NCBI GenBank assembly: GCA_946886645.1
Contig: CAMPIY010000125.1
Coordinates: 1-5,486, forward strand
DNA: 5,486 nucleotides
Source: an uncultured Sphingomonas sp.
GTDB lineage: Bacteria; Pseudomonadota; Alphaproteobacteria; Sphingomonadales; Sphingomonadaceae
Direction: 5' to 3'
Part shown: piece by piece, positions 1-5,054 of the stretch
Layout of the letters: the number at the start of each line of letters is the position of its first letter
How positions within the stretch are numbered: the stretch's first letter is position 1
Notes under the pieces: model-generated
Database searches by the model: none
Told to the model about the DNA's origin: nothing
Seen by the model: only the letters and a program-made list of their open reading frames with translations
Translations under genes and position numbers: made by a program

Positions 1-512
1 TCTTCCTCTGTCACAAATTCTTCGGCGCCCTCGGAGCTGAGCGGCGCGGTGGCGTTGATGAGCTTGTCGGTCAAGAGCAGCTTGGCCGATGCGATGTTGG
101 CGAAGTCGACCAGCCGCTCGCCCTTGGGGGTCGCAATGCGGATCGTGTCGCCTTCGATGCCGACGATGTCGCCGGAGACCTGCTTGGCCGTGTCGACCGG
201 ATCAATGAACTTGATGCGGGCCTCATGCCCGGTCCAGTCGGCGAAGTCGGAGCGGCGGGTCAGCGGCCGGTCGATGCCGGGCGACGAGACCTCCAGCCGA
301 TAGCCTTCCTCGAGCGGATCGGCTTCGTCGAGGATGTCCGACAGCTTGCGTGACAGCGTTTCGCAATCATCGATGGTCAGCTGCCGCGTGTCCGGGCGCT
401 CGGCCATGATTTGCAGCGTCGGGTCCGACTTTCCGCCGATCATCGCCACGCGCACGAGATCGAGGCCCATATCCTTGACGGTGGGCTCGATGAGGCGAGC
501 AATGGCGGTCAT
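1..512 (-). CDS. rimP: Ribosome maturation factor RimP (C-terminus cut by window edge)
   Basis: RimP is a cytoplasmic factor needed for maturation of the 30S ribosomal subunit. The 170 residues visible read from ATG at 512 and run off the left edge with no stop. Family signatures are plain: LIEPTVKDMGLDLVRV at residues 7-22, GGKSDPTLQIMAERPD at 26-41, and the hallmark LEVSSPGIDRPL at 73-84. These cover the N-terminal alpha/beta domain; the SH3-like C-terminal domain follows (about 90-150), with an acidic tail beginning at the edge. A complete family member is about 150-200 residues, so little is missing. The start is uncertain: TTG at 521-519, in frame, would add Met-Thr-Asp and has GGA six bases upstream, whereas ATG 512 has no good ribosome binding site. 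In many bacteria rimP is followed by nusA and infB, which would lie outside this window. Product very secure; exact start less so. Confidence 0.95.
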   Translation of the reverse strand, partial: MTAIARLIEPTVKDMGLDLVRVAMIGGKSDPTLQIMAERPDTRQLTIDDCETLSRKLSDILDEADPLEEGYRLEVSSPGIDRPLTRRSDFADWTGHEARIKFIDPVDTAKQVSGDIVGIEGDTIRIATPKGERLVDFANIASAKLLLTDKLINATAPLSSEGAEEFVTEE

Positions 513-636
513 ATCGGTCAAAACAAATCCAAATCTTCTCTGTTGCCGGACCGATCCCGGCCCGGCCCCAACTTCTTACGATGTCGAGGAGTGAGGGCGA
601 TATAGGCGCGTCCAACTAGAGTCGCAAGGAGAGAGT
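513..636 (-). promoter_or_regulatory. rimP leader with candidate promoter
   Basis: This 124-bp stretch lies between the ICMT-like gene and rimP, both on the minus strand. On that strand there is TTGCGA at 627-622, a 17-base spacer and TATATC at 604-599. Each box matches the sigma-70 consensus at four of six positions with ideal spacing. Transcription would start near 592 and give a leader of about 70-80 bases. The -35 box lies only about 10 bases after the ICMT-like stop codon, and no hairpin followed by a T-run is present. Read-through from the polyketide unit into rimP is therefore possible. A weak 5-bp hairpin (GCCGG/CCGGC, 545-561) sits in the leader and has no recognised function. The promoter assignment is an inference from sequence. 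Confidence 0.45.
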
Positions 637-1125
637 CTAGCGGCCCAAAGCTTGGTTTTCGGCGCGGATGCGGACGGTCAGGGCGAGGGCGTTCAGGATG
701 GTGAAGACCAGCGCGACTTTCCACAGGCCGAAGACCAGCGGTAGCACGGCGATTTCGCCGATCACGACCAGGTAATTCGGGTGATTGACGAAGCGGTAAG
801 GGCCGGTCGCGACCAGCTCTTCGCCGGGGACGACGATGATCCGGGTGGTCCAGCGTTGGCCCAACGTTCGCAGCACCCAGACGCGGCCGATTTCGATCAG
901 GACGAACAGGGCAAGGAATGGCAAATCGATCGCCCGTCCCGGCGCTAGCCACCATAGCGTCGCCAGCCACGCGACATGGACCGCGACCAGCAACGGGTAA
1001 TGCCCCGCGCCTACCTCATATCCGCCCGCCGCCAGAAGGCGCTTCATATTGGCATGGGCGATGGGGAGCTCGACCAGGCGCTGCAGCGTGACGAAGGCGA
1101 GTAGCGCGATCGAAGGCCAGATCAT
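637..1125 (-). CDS. ICMT-like membrane methyltransferase, partner of type III PKS (BpsB-like)
   Basis: This 162-residue integral membrane protein belongs to the isoprenylcysteine carboxyl methyltransferase family, which uses S-adenosylmethionine. The C-terminal motif GPYRFVNHPNYL (108-119, with His115) and the late RIRAENQAL (152-160, with Glu156) are the family's cofactor and active-site signatures. Hydrophobic segments lie at about 2-20, 43-60, 68-85 and 119-149, the last probably a helical hairpin. Start ATG 1125 has GGAG five bases upstream (1134-1131), and its ATG overlaps the TGA of the PKS gene as ATGA, which implies translational coupling. Bacteria lack prenylated CaaX proteins as the usual substrate. 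In Bacillus the homologous BpsB (YpbQ) sits beside a type III PKS and O-methylates its alkylpyrone products, so methylation of the hydroxyl of a polyketide lipid is the likely role here. Family is secure; substrate is inferred from context. Confidence 0.88.
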   Translation of the reverse strand: MIWPSIALLAFVTLQRLVELPIAHANMKRLLAAGGYEVGAGHYPLLVAVHVAWLATLWWLAPGRAIDLPFLALFVLIEIGRVWVLRTLGQRWTTRIIVVPGEELVATGPYRFVNHPNYLVVIGEIAVLPLVFGLWKVALVFTILNALALTVRIRAENQALGR

Positions 1126-2168
1126 GGACGCTCCAGCAGCATGCCGGCGCAGGTGAAGCCGGGGCCGAAGGCGGTCATCAGCACGCGTTGGGGCAGGCCA
1201 CGTTCCAGCAACCGTTCGAGAACGAACAGCACAGTCGGTGCGCTCATGTTTCCGCAATCGCGAAGCACGTCCCGCTCCAGATCGAGCGTGCCGACCGGAA
1301 GCTCCATCGCCGCCTCGATAGCGTCGATCACCTTGACCCCGCCCGGGTGGCAGCAGAGGCGGTCGATCTCTTCTCGCGATCGCCCCATGACCGCCAGCAT
1401 ATCATCGACCGCATTGGCGAGTTCCGTCTCGATGAATGGCGGGATCGCCCGGTCGAAGACGACGGCGAGGCCAGGATCCTCGACCCGCCAGCCCATGATG
1501 CCGAGCGTGTCGGGCCACATCCGTTCGCCCGAGCCGGCGATGGCTGCAATCCCTTCTCCCTCGGTCGAGACGACCGCGGCGGCCGCGCCATCGCCGAACA
1601 AGGCGGTGGCAACGATCGCGGCGGGATCGTCGCTGTCCAGGCGGATGGAGATGGAGCAGGTCTCGATCGTGACGAACAGCCAGCGCGAGCCCGGCTCGGC
1701 GGCGGCAAGGCGGGCCGCCGTTGCGAGCCCGTTGACCCCGCCCGCGCATCCCATTCCGAAAACGGGCACGCGCCGAACATCGGGGCGCAGGCCCAACGGC
1801 GGCCCATTGCGTGCGTCAAGGCTGGGGGTCGCGATGCCCGTTGTCGACACCGTGACGACGCCGTCGATTTCGGAAGGAACCAGCCCGGCCCGCTGGATGG
1901 CCCGGCTGGCGGCATCTAGAAACAGGCTGTCGCACGCTTCCAGGTAAAGCCGGTTGCGCTCCTTCCAGCCGTGGTTCCCCTCATACCATTCGATCGGCGC
2001 GACCGTGTGACGCCGCGAGATTCCGGCATTGTCGAACACGCCCGACAGCCGGTCGAACAGCTTCTTGCGTCCGCCGAACAGCTCGCGGGCCTTGGCCTTG
2101 GCCTCGCCCTGCTCGACGATGTTCGGCGGAAGGGCCGTGGCCAGCGAGAGCAATTGGCAACGGGTCAT
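1122..2168 (-). CDS. Type III polyketide synthase (chalcone/stilbene synthase superfamily)
   Basis: This 348-residue protein is a homodimeric thiolase-fold enzyme that extends an acyl-CoA starter with malonyl-CoA and cyclises the product to a pyrone, resorcinol or related ring. All three catalytic residues are in family context: Cys141 in GMGCAGGVNGL, His274 in CCHPGG, and Asn307 in DCGNMSAPTVLFVLE. The C-terminal AFGPGF loop (333-338), the bacterial form of the plant GFGPG motif, is also present. The N-terminal half carries the usual STTGIATPSLDA (108-119). Length is normal (about 350-380) and the gene looks intact. ATG 2168 is preceded by GGAGAGAGC, a strong ribosome binding site ending three to five bases away. 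The downstream ICMT-like gene is translationally coupled, an arrangement like Bacillus bpsA-bpsB, so a fatty-acyl-primed alkylpyrone or alkylresorcinol is the best product guess. Starter unit and ring type cannot be read from the sequence. Confidence 0.95.
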   Translation of the reverse strand: MTRCQLLSLATALPPNIVEQGEAKAKARELFGGRKKLFDRLSGVFDNAGISRRHTVAPIEWYEGNHGWKERNRLYLEACDSLFLDAASRAIQRAGLVPSEIDGVVTVSTTGIATPSLDARNGPPLGLRPDVRRVPVFGMGCAGGVNGLATAARLAAAEPGSRWLFVTIETCSISIRLDSDDPAAIVATALFGDGAAAAVVSTEGEGIAAIAGSGERMWPDTLGIMGWRVEDPGLAVVFDRAIPPFIETELANAVDDMLAVMGRSREEIDRLCCHPGGVKVIDAIEAAMELPVGTLDLERDVLRDCGNMSAPTVLFVLERLLERGLPQRVLMTAFGPGFTCAGMLLERP

Positions 2169-2195
2169 GCTCTCTCCGAGGATGGTTGAACCAGA

Positions 2196-2224
2196 AGTGG
2201 GCGCGCGTCGTTAACGACTGTCAA
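2196..2224 (-). promoter_or_regulatory. Candidate promoter of the PKS-ICMT unit
   Basis: On the minus strand a perfect consensus -35 box, TTGACA, lies at 2224-2219. Seventeen bases further the expected -10 position (2201-2196) reads CCCACT, a poor match, so the promoter may be weak or need an activator. A start near 2189 would leave about 20 bases of leader containing the ribosome binding site at 2177-2172, which fits well. The -35 box abuts the start codon of the divergent dehydrogenase gene at 2226, so binding at one promoter should affect the other. The assignment rests on one strong hexamer plus geometry. Confidence 0.35.
2207..2218. promoter_or_regulatory. Perfect 12-bp palindrome, candidate operator in divergent promoter region
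   Basis: GTCGTTAACGAC is its own reverse complement over all 12 bases. It lies in the 57-bp gap between the divergent PKS and dehydrogenase genes. It falls immediately downstream of the TTGACA box, in the spacer of the candidate minus-strand promoter, where a repressor dimer would block RNA polymerase. On the plus strand its centre, GTTAAC (2210-2215), could serve as a poor -10 element 18 bases after TTGAAC (2186-2191), which would give an almost leaderless dehydrogenase transcript. The symmetry is a direct observation; the regulatory role is inferred, and no regulator gene is in the window. Confidence 0.4.
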
Positions 2225-2225
2225 G

Positions 2226-2993
2226 ATGGAGAGGGTCCCGCAGAAAGTCGCCGTCGTCACCGGCGGAGAGTCCGGTATCGGCGCGGCGAGCGCGCTACGG
2301 CTGGCGCGCGCGGGTGCCGACCTGGCCATCACCTATCATTCCGATGCTGAAGCGGCGTCGGCCGTCGCGGACAGCATAGAGGCGCTCGAACGGCGCGTGG
2401 TCGCGGTCCAGTGCGATGTCGGGCGGGAGGAGGATGTCGCACGCCTGTTCGATGCCGCCGGAAAGCTTGGCGTCCCCGGCTGGCTGGTTAACAGCGCCGG
2501 CGTCAACATGTCGGGCGTGATGATCGAGGATATGTCGCTGGAGAAATTTTCAAGCACCTTGTCTGCCGACCTGGTCGGACCGTTCCTGACCTGCCGCGAA
2601 TTCGCGAGGAGGGCGGGGAAACGCGGCGGCAGGATCGTCAATATCAGCTCGATCCACGAGCGGGCGCCTCGCGCCGGCGGGGTCGATTATGATGCGGCCA
2701 AGGGCGGATTGTCGCAGCTGACGGCGACGCTCGCGCTGGAGCTTGCGCCCAAGGGAATCGCGGTCAACGGCATCGCGCCCGGCATGATCCTGACGCCGAT
2801 GAACCAGTCGGCGATCGACCATCCGGCGGAGCTTGCCGCCAAGGAAGCCGCCATTCCGTGGGGCAGGGCGGGCACGCCGGAGGAAGTCGCGGAGCTGGTA
2901 GCCTTCCTTCTGTCCGGCGCAGCCGACTATATCACCGGCACCACGGTAACGATCGACGGCGGCCTCTCGCTGACCGTCGCGCAGGGGGCCTGA
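2226..2993 (+). CDS. Short-chain dehydrogenase/reductase (classical SDR, sugar- or alcohol-dehydrogenase-like)
   Basis: This 255-residue soluble, cytoplasmic NAD(P)-dependent oxidoreductase has the classical SDR layout. The cofactor loop is TGGESGIG (12-19), followed by CDV (63-65), VNSAG (88-92; Ser replaces the second Asn of the usual NNAG), catalytic Ser142, and Tyr155 and Lys159 in the YDAAK motif. The IAPGMILTPM segment (183-192) and a C-terminal YITGTTVTIDGG (235-246) are typical. The position usually holding the fourth catalytic residue, Asn, appears to be Asp115 (SADLVGPF). The family resemblance is to glucose 1-dehydrogenase and 3-oxoacyl-ACP-reductase-like SDRs, but substrate cannot be predicted from these motifs. 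ATG 2226 is the first plausible start; the ribosome binding site is weak (TCAAG), so initiation may be leaderless or regulated. It is the first gene of a tight three-gene unit, with the next start 4 bases after its stop. Confidence 0.92.
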   Translation: MERVPQKVAVVTGGESGIGAASALRLARAGADLAITYHSDAEAASAVADSIEALERRVVAVQCDVGREEDVARLFDAAGKLGVPGWLVNSAGVNMSGVMIEDMSLEKFSSTLSADLVGPFLTCREFARRAGKRGGRIVNISSIHERAPRAGGVDYDAAKGGLSQLTATLALELAPKGIAVNGIAPGMILTPMNQSAIDHPAELAAKEAAIPWGRAGTPEEVAELVAFLLSGAADYITGTTVTIDGGLSLTVAQGA

Positions 2994-2997
2994 AGCG

Positions 2998-3894
2998 ATG
3001 GCGGACTATGTCGTCGAGCGCGTGCGCGACGTGAAGCTGGCCTGCAAGGAGCCGCTGAAGTCGATGGACTGGATGAGCCCGTTCGTGTGGCGGGACGGCG
3101 AGCTTCACTGGATGATGATGCGCGGCGTTCCCAATCCGCTGGACGATGGAAAGCCGACCGGCGTCATCTGGTGCGGCTGTTCCAGGGACGGCCTGACCTT
3201 CGACATGGACGACAAGCCCGCGATCGTCCCGGGGCCGGACGATGTCGACGCCGGCGGGGTGGAGGACCCGACGGTCGAGGTCACCGACGATGGTCTGATG
3301 GTCTATTTCACGGGGGTCGAAGCGGGGCGGCGGCAGGGATCGTTGCTGGTCGCCACGGGCAAGGACCTTCACAGCCTGAAGAAGCGGGCGGTGATGCTGA
3401 AGGCGCCGGAGGGGCAGGGCAATATCAAGGAAGCGACGCTCGCCCAGGCCGAGGACGGCAGCTGGCGCATGTTCTACGAATATGCCGCCGACGGCGCATC
3501 GCGGATCGGGATGGCGACCTCGCCCAAGCTCGGCGGGCCATGGAAGCCGGTGAACAGCCCGGTGCCGATCCGGACGGAGAGCTGGGACAATTGGCATTTG
3601 TCGACCGGCCCGATCGTGACCCTGCCGGGGCGCAACCCGGTGATGTTCTATAACGGCGCGACGGTCGATGCCCGGTGGCGGATTGGTTGGGTCGCCTTCG
3701 ATCCTAGCTACTCCAAGATCGTCGACCGCTGCATCGAGCCGTTGGTGATGCCTCCTCCCGCGGAGGACCGCACCGCGACCGACATCGCCTTCGCGGCATC
3801 GGCTCTGGTTGACGATGAGCGCAACCTCTCCCTCTATTATTCGCTCGAAGACCGGCGGCTCGCCCGGGCACGGGTGCGCGGTTATTTCGATTGA
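2998..3894 (+). CDS. GH130-like five-bladed beta-propeller glycosidase/phosphorylase family protein
   Basis: This 298-residue soluble protein has no signal peptide and resembles glycoside hydrolase family 130 (DUF377-type), whose members phosphorolyse or hydrolyse beta-mannosides. Supporting marks in order are: WMSPFVWRDGELHW (25-38), a first blade; GGVEDPTV (86-93), corresponding to the family's GxEDPR region; YFTGVEAG (103-110); KEATL (144-148) and TSPKLGGPW (174-182); WDNWHLSTGP (196-205) followed by PVMFYNGA (214-221), matching the family's GTGPPI...YHG segment; and LYYSLEDRRLARA (279-291), matching YYGxAD. The usual Arg of EDPR is Thr92 and the YHG His is Asn, so classical phosphorolysis is doubtful. 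The protein may be a divergent hydrolase or a non-enzymatic propeller. Start ATG 2998 lies four bases after the dehydrogenase stop, with AGGGGG at 2983-2988 as a distant ribosome binding site. Fold assignment is fairly good; function is open. Confidence 0.75.
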   Translation: MADYVVERVRDVKLACKEPLKSMDWMSPFVWRDGELHWMMMRGVPNPLDDGKPTGVIWCGCSRDGLTFDMDDKPAIVPGPDDVDAGGVEDPTVEVTDDGLMVYFTGVEAGRRQGSLLVATGKDLHSLKKRAVMLKAPEGQGNIKEATLAQAEDGSWRMFYEYAADGASRIGMATSPKLGGPWKPVNSPVPIRTESWDNWHLSTGPIVTLPGRNPVMFYNGATVDARWRIGWVAFDPSYSKIVDRCIEPLVMPPPAEDRTATDIAFAASALVDDERNLSLYYSLEDRRLARARVRGYFD

Positions 3895-3898
3895 GGAG
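3894..3898 (+). promoter_or_regulatory. Ribosome binding site deciding the start of the PQQ dehydrogenase gene
   Basis: AGGAG overlaps the final base of the GH130-like stop codon and stands seven bases before ATG 3906. This favours 3906 over the in-frame TTG at 3891, which would put the ribosome binding site inside the coding sequence. It would also add a charged MRSER extension ahead of the signal peptide. Confidence 0.75.
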
Positions 3899-3905
3899 CG
3901 AAAGG

Positions 3906-5051
3906 ATGGTCCGACCGGTTGCCTTGTTGCTTTGCGTCGCACTGACGGCGGCGTGCGGCCGTTCCGATAGCGCGGGCGCCCAGGCAACGTCCGCTTCGCG
4001 CCCGTTCGCCGTCGCGGAGGTCGCGAGCTTTTCCACGCCATGGGCAATGGATTTCCTGCCGGGAAGCGGGGTCGCGCTCACGAAAATGGCGCTGCTCACC
4101 GAGAGAGAGGGAAAGCTCTGGCTGGTCGACACCCAGACCGGCGCGAAGCAGGAAGTCGCGGGCGTACCAAAGGTCAAGGTGGCTGGGCAGGGCGGGCTTG
4201 GCGATGTCGTGGTGCATCCGGGGTTCGCCGGAAATCAGCGCATTTATCTAAGCTTCGTCGAGGCAGGCGACGGCGGCACGAGCGGCGCGGCGCTTGGCTA
4301 CGGAAGGCTGGTGCTTGGACAGGGCCAGCCTCGGATCGAGGGCTTCAGGGTGATCTGGCGCCAGCAGCCGAAGGTCGATGGGGACGGACATTTCTCCCAC
4401 CGCATCGCGTTCGGGCCGGACGGCCTCCTCTACCTGACTTCGGGCGAGCGGCAGAAATTCGATCCTGCGCAGGACATGGGCGGGAATCTGGGCAAAGTGC
4501 TTCGGCTGACCGAGGAGGGAACCCCGGCGCCCGGCAATCCGTGGGCTTCGCGGGGCGGGGTCGCGGCGCAATTCTGGTCGATCGGCCACCGCAACCTCCT
4601 GGGCATCGCTTTCGCGCCGGACGGAAGGCTATGGGAAACCGAGATGGGGCCGAAGGGCGGGGACGAAGTGAACCTGATCCTTCCCGGCCGGAACTATGGC
4701 TGGCCGAAGGCATCCAACGGCAGCCATTACAGCGGCCAGGACATTCCCGACCACAAACCCGGTGATGGATTTGAGGCGCCGAAGGTTTGGTGGAACCCAT
4801 CGATCTCGCCGGGCGGCCTGCTCATTTATACCGGCGACAAGTTTCCCGACTGGAAGGGCGATGCATTGATCCCGGCGCTGTCGGGCGAAGCGTTGATCCG
4901 CGTCGATATCGACGGCGAAAAGGCGACCAAGGCAGACAGGTGGGACATGGGCGAGCGCATCCGGGCGGTCGACCAGGGATCGGATGGAAGCGTCTATTTG
5001 ATCGAGGATGAAGGGCGGCTGCTCAGGCTGGACCCGGCAGCCGCCCACTAG
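3906..5051 (+). CDS. PQQ-dependent soluble aldose sugar dehydrogenase, predicted lipoprotein
   Basis: This 381-residue protein belongs to the glucose/sorbosone dehydrogenase family of six-bladed propellers (Acinetobacter GdhB, E. coli YliI type), which oxidise aldoses using pyrroloquinoline quinone and calcium. Family motifs in order are: STPWAMDFLPG (43-53), LTEREGKLWLVD (64-75), GQGGLGDVVVHPGF (94-107), GDGHFSHRIAFGPDG (159-173, His162 the likely catalytic base), GNLGKVLRL (193-201), GHRNLLGIAFAPDGRLWETEMGP-type block (227-249, Arg229), GGDEVN (251-256), GRNYGWP (261-267), SISPGGLLIYTGDKFPDW (299-316) and a final ERIRAVDQGSDGSVYL (350-365). The N-terminus is a short hydrophobic signal ending TAAC with Cys17, a lipobox, and Gly at +2. 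It is therefore probably lipid-anchored facing the periplasm, where its PQQ-linked relatives act. It is the last gene of the three-gene unit. The true sugar is unknown; all key residues look intact. Confidence 0.9.
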   Translation: MVRPVALLLCVALTAACGRSDSAGAQATSASRPFAVAEVASFSTPWAMDFLPGSGVALTKMALLTEREGKLWLVDTQTGAKQEVAGVPKVKVAGQGGLGDVVVHPGFAGNQRIYLSFVEAGDGGTSGAALGYGRLVLGQGQPRIEGFRVIWRQQPKVDGDGHFSHRIAFGPDGLLYLTSGERQKFDPAQDMGGNLGKVLRLTEEGTPAPGNPWASRGGVAAQFWSIGHRNLLGIAFAPDGRLWETEMGPKGGDEVNLILPGRNYGWPKASNGSHYSGQDIPDHKPGDGFEAPKVWWNPSISPGGLLIYTGDKFPDWKGDALIPALSGEALIRVDIDGEKATKADRWDMGERIRAVDQGSDGSVYLIEDEGRLLRLDPAAAH

Positions 5052-5054
5052 AAC

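Noticed and set aside
545..561. GCCGG/CCGGC inverted repeat in the rimP leader as a terminator or riboswitch
   Set aside because: The stem is only 5 bp, there is no T-run, and such short GC repeats are expected by chance in this base composition.
49..594. Plus-strand open frames opposite rimP
   Set aside because: They are antisense to a clear RimP coding sequence and have no family features.
1126..1257. Upstream in-frame start that would give the ICMT-like protein 44 extra N-terminal residues
   Set aside because: The extension lies wholly within the PKS gene, is charged and unlike the family N-terminus, and ATG 1125 has a good ribosome binding site plus the ATGA coupling.
1141..1947. Plus-strand open frames (up to 268 codons) opposite the PKS gene
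   Set aside because: Low-complexity Ser/Arg/Pro-rich translations mirror the real minus-strand PKS, which has all catalytic residues.
3891..3905. TTG at 3891 as start of the PQQ dehydrogenase
   Set aside because: It would put charged residues before the lipoprotein signal and lacks a properly placed ribosome binding site; AGGAG at 3894-3898 points to ATG 3906.
2932..4047. Long minus-strand open frame (371 codons) opposite the GH130-like gene
   Set aside because: It is Arg/Pro/His-rich with no recognisable motif. It is an antisense shadow common in GC-rich DNA, and the plus-strand protein has clear family signatures.
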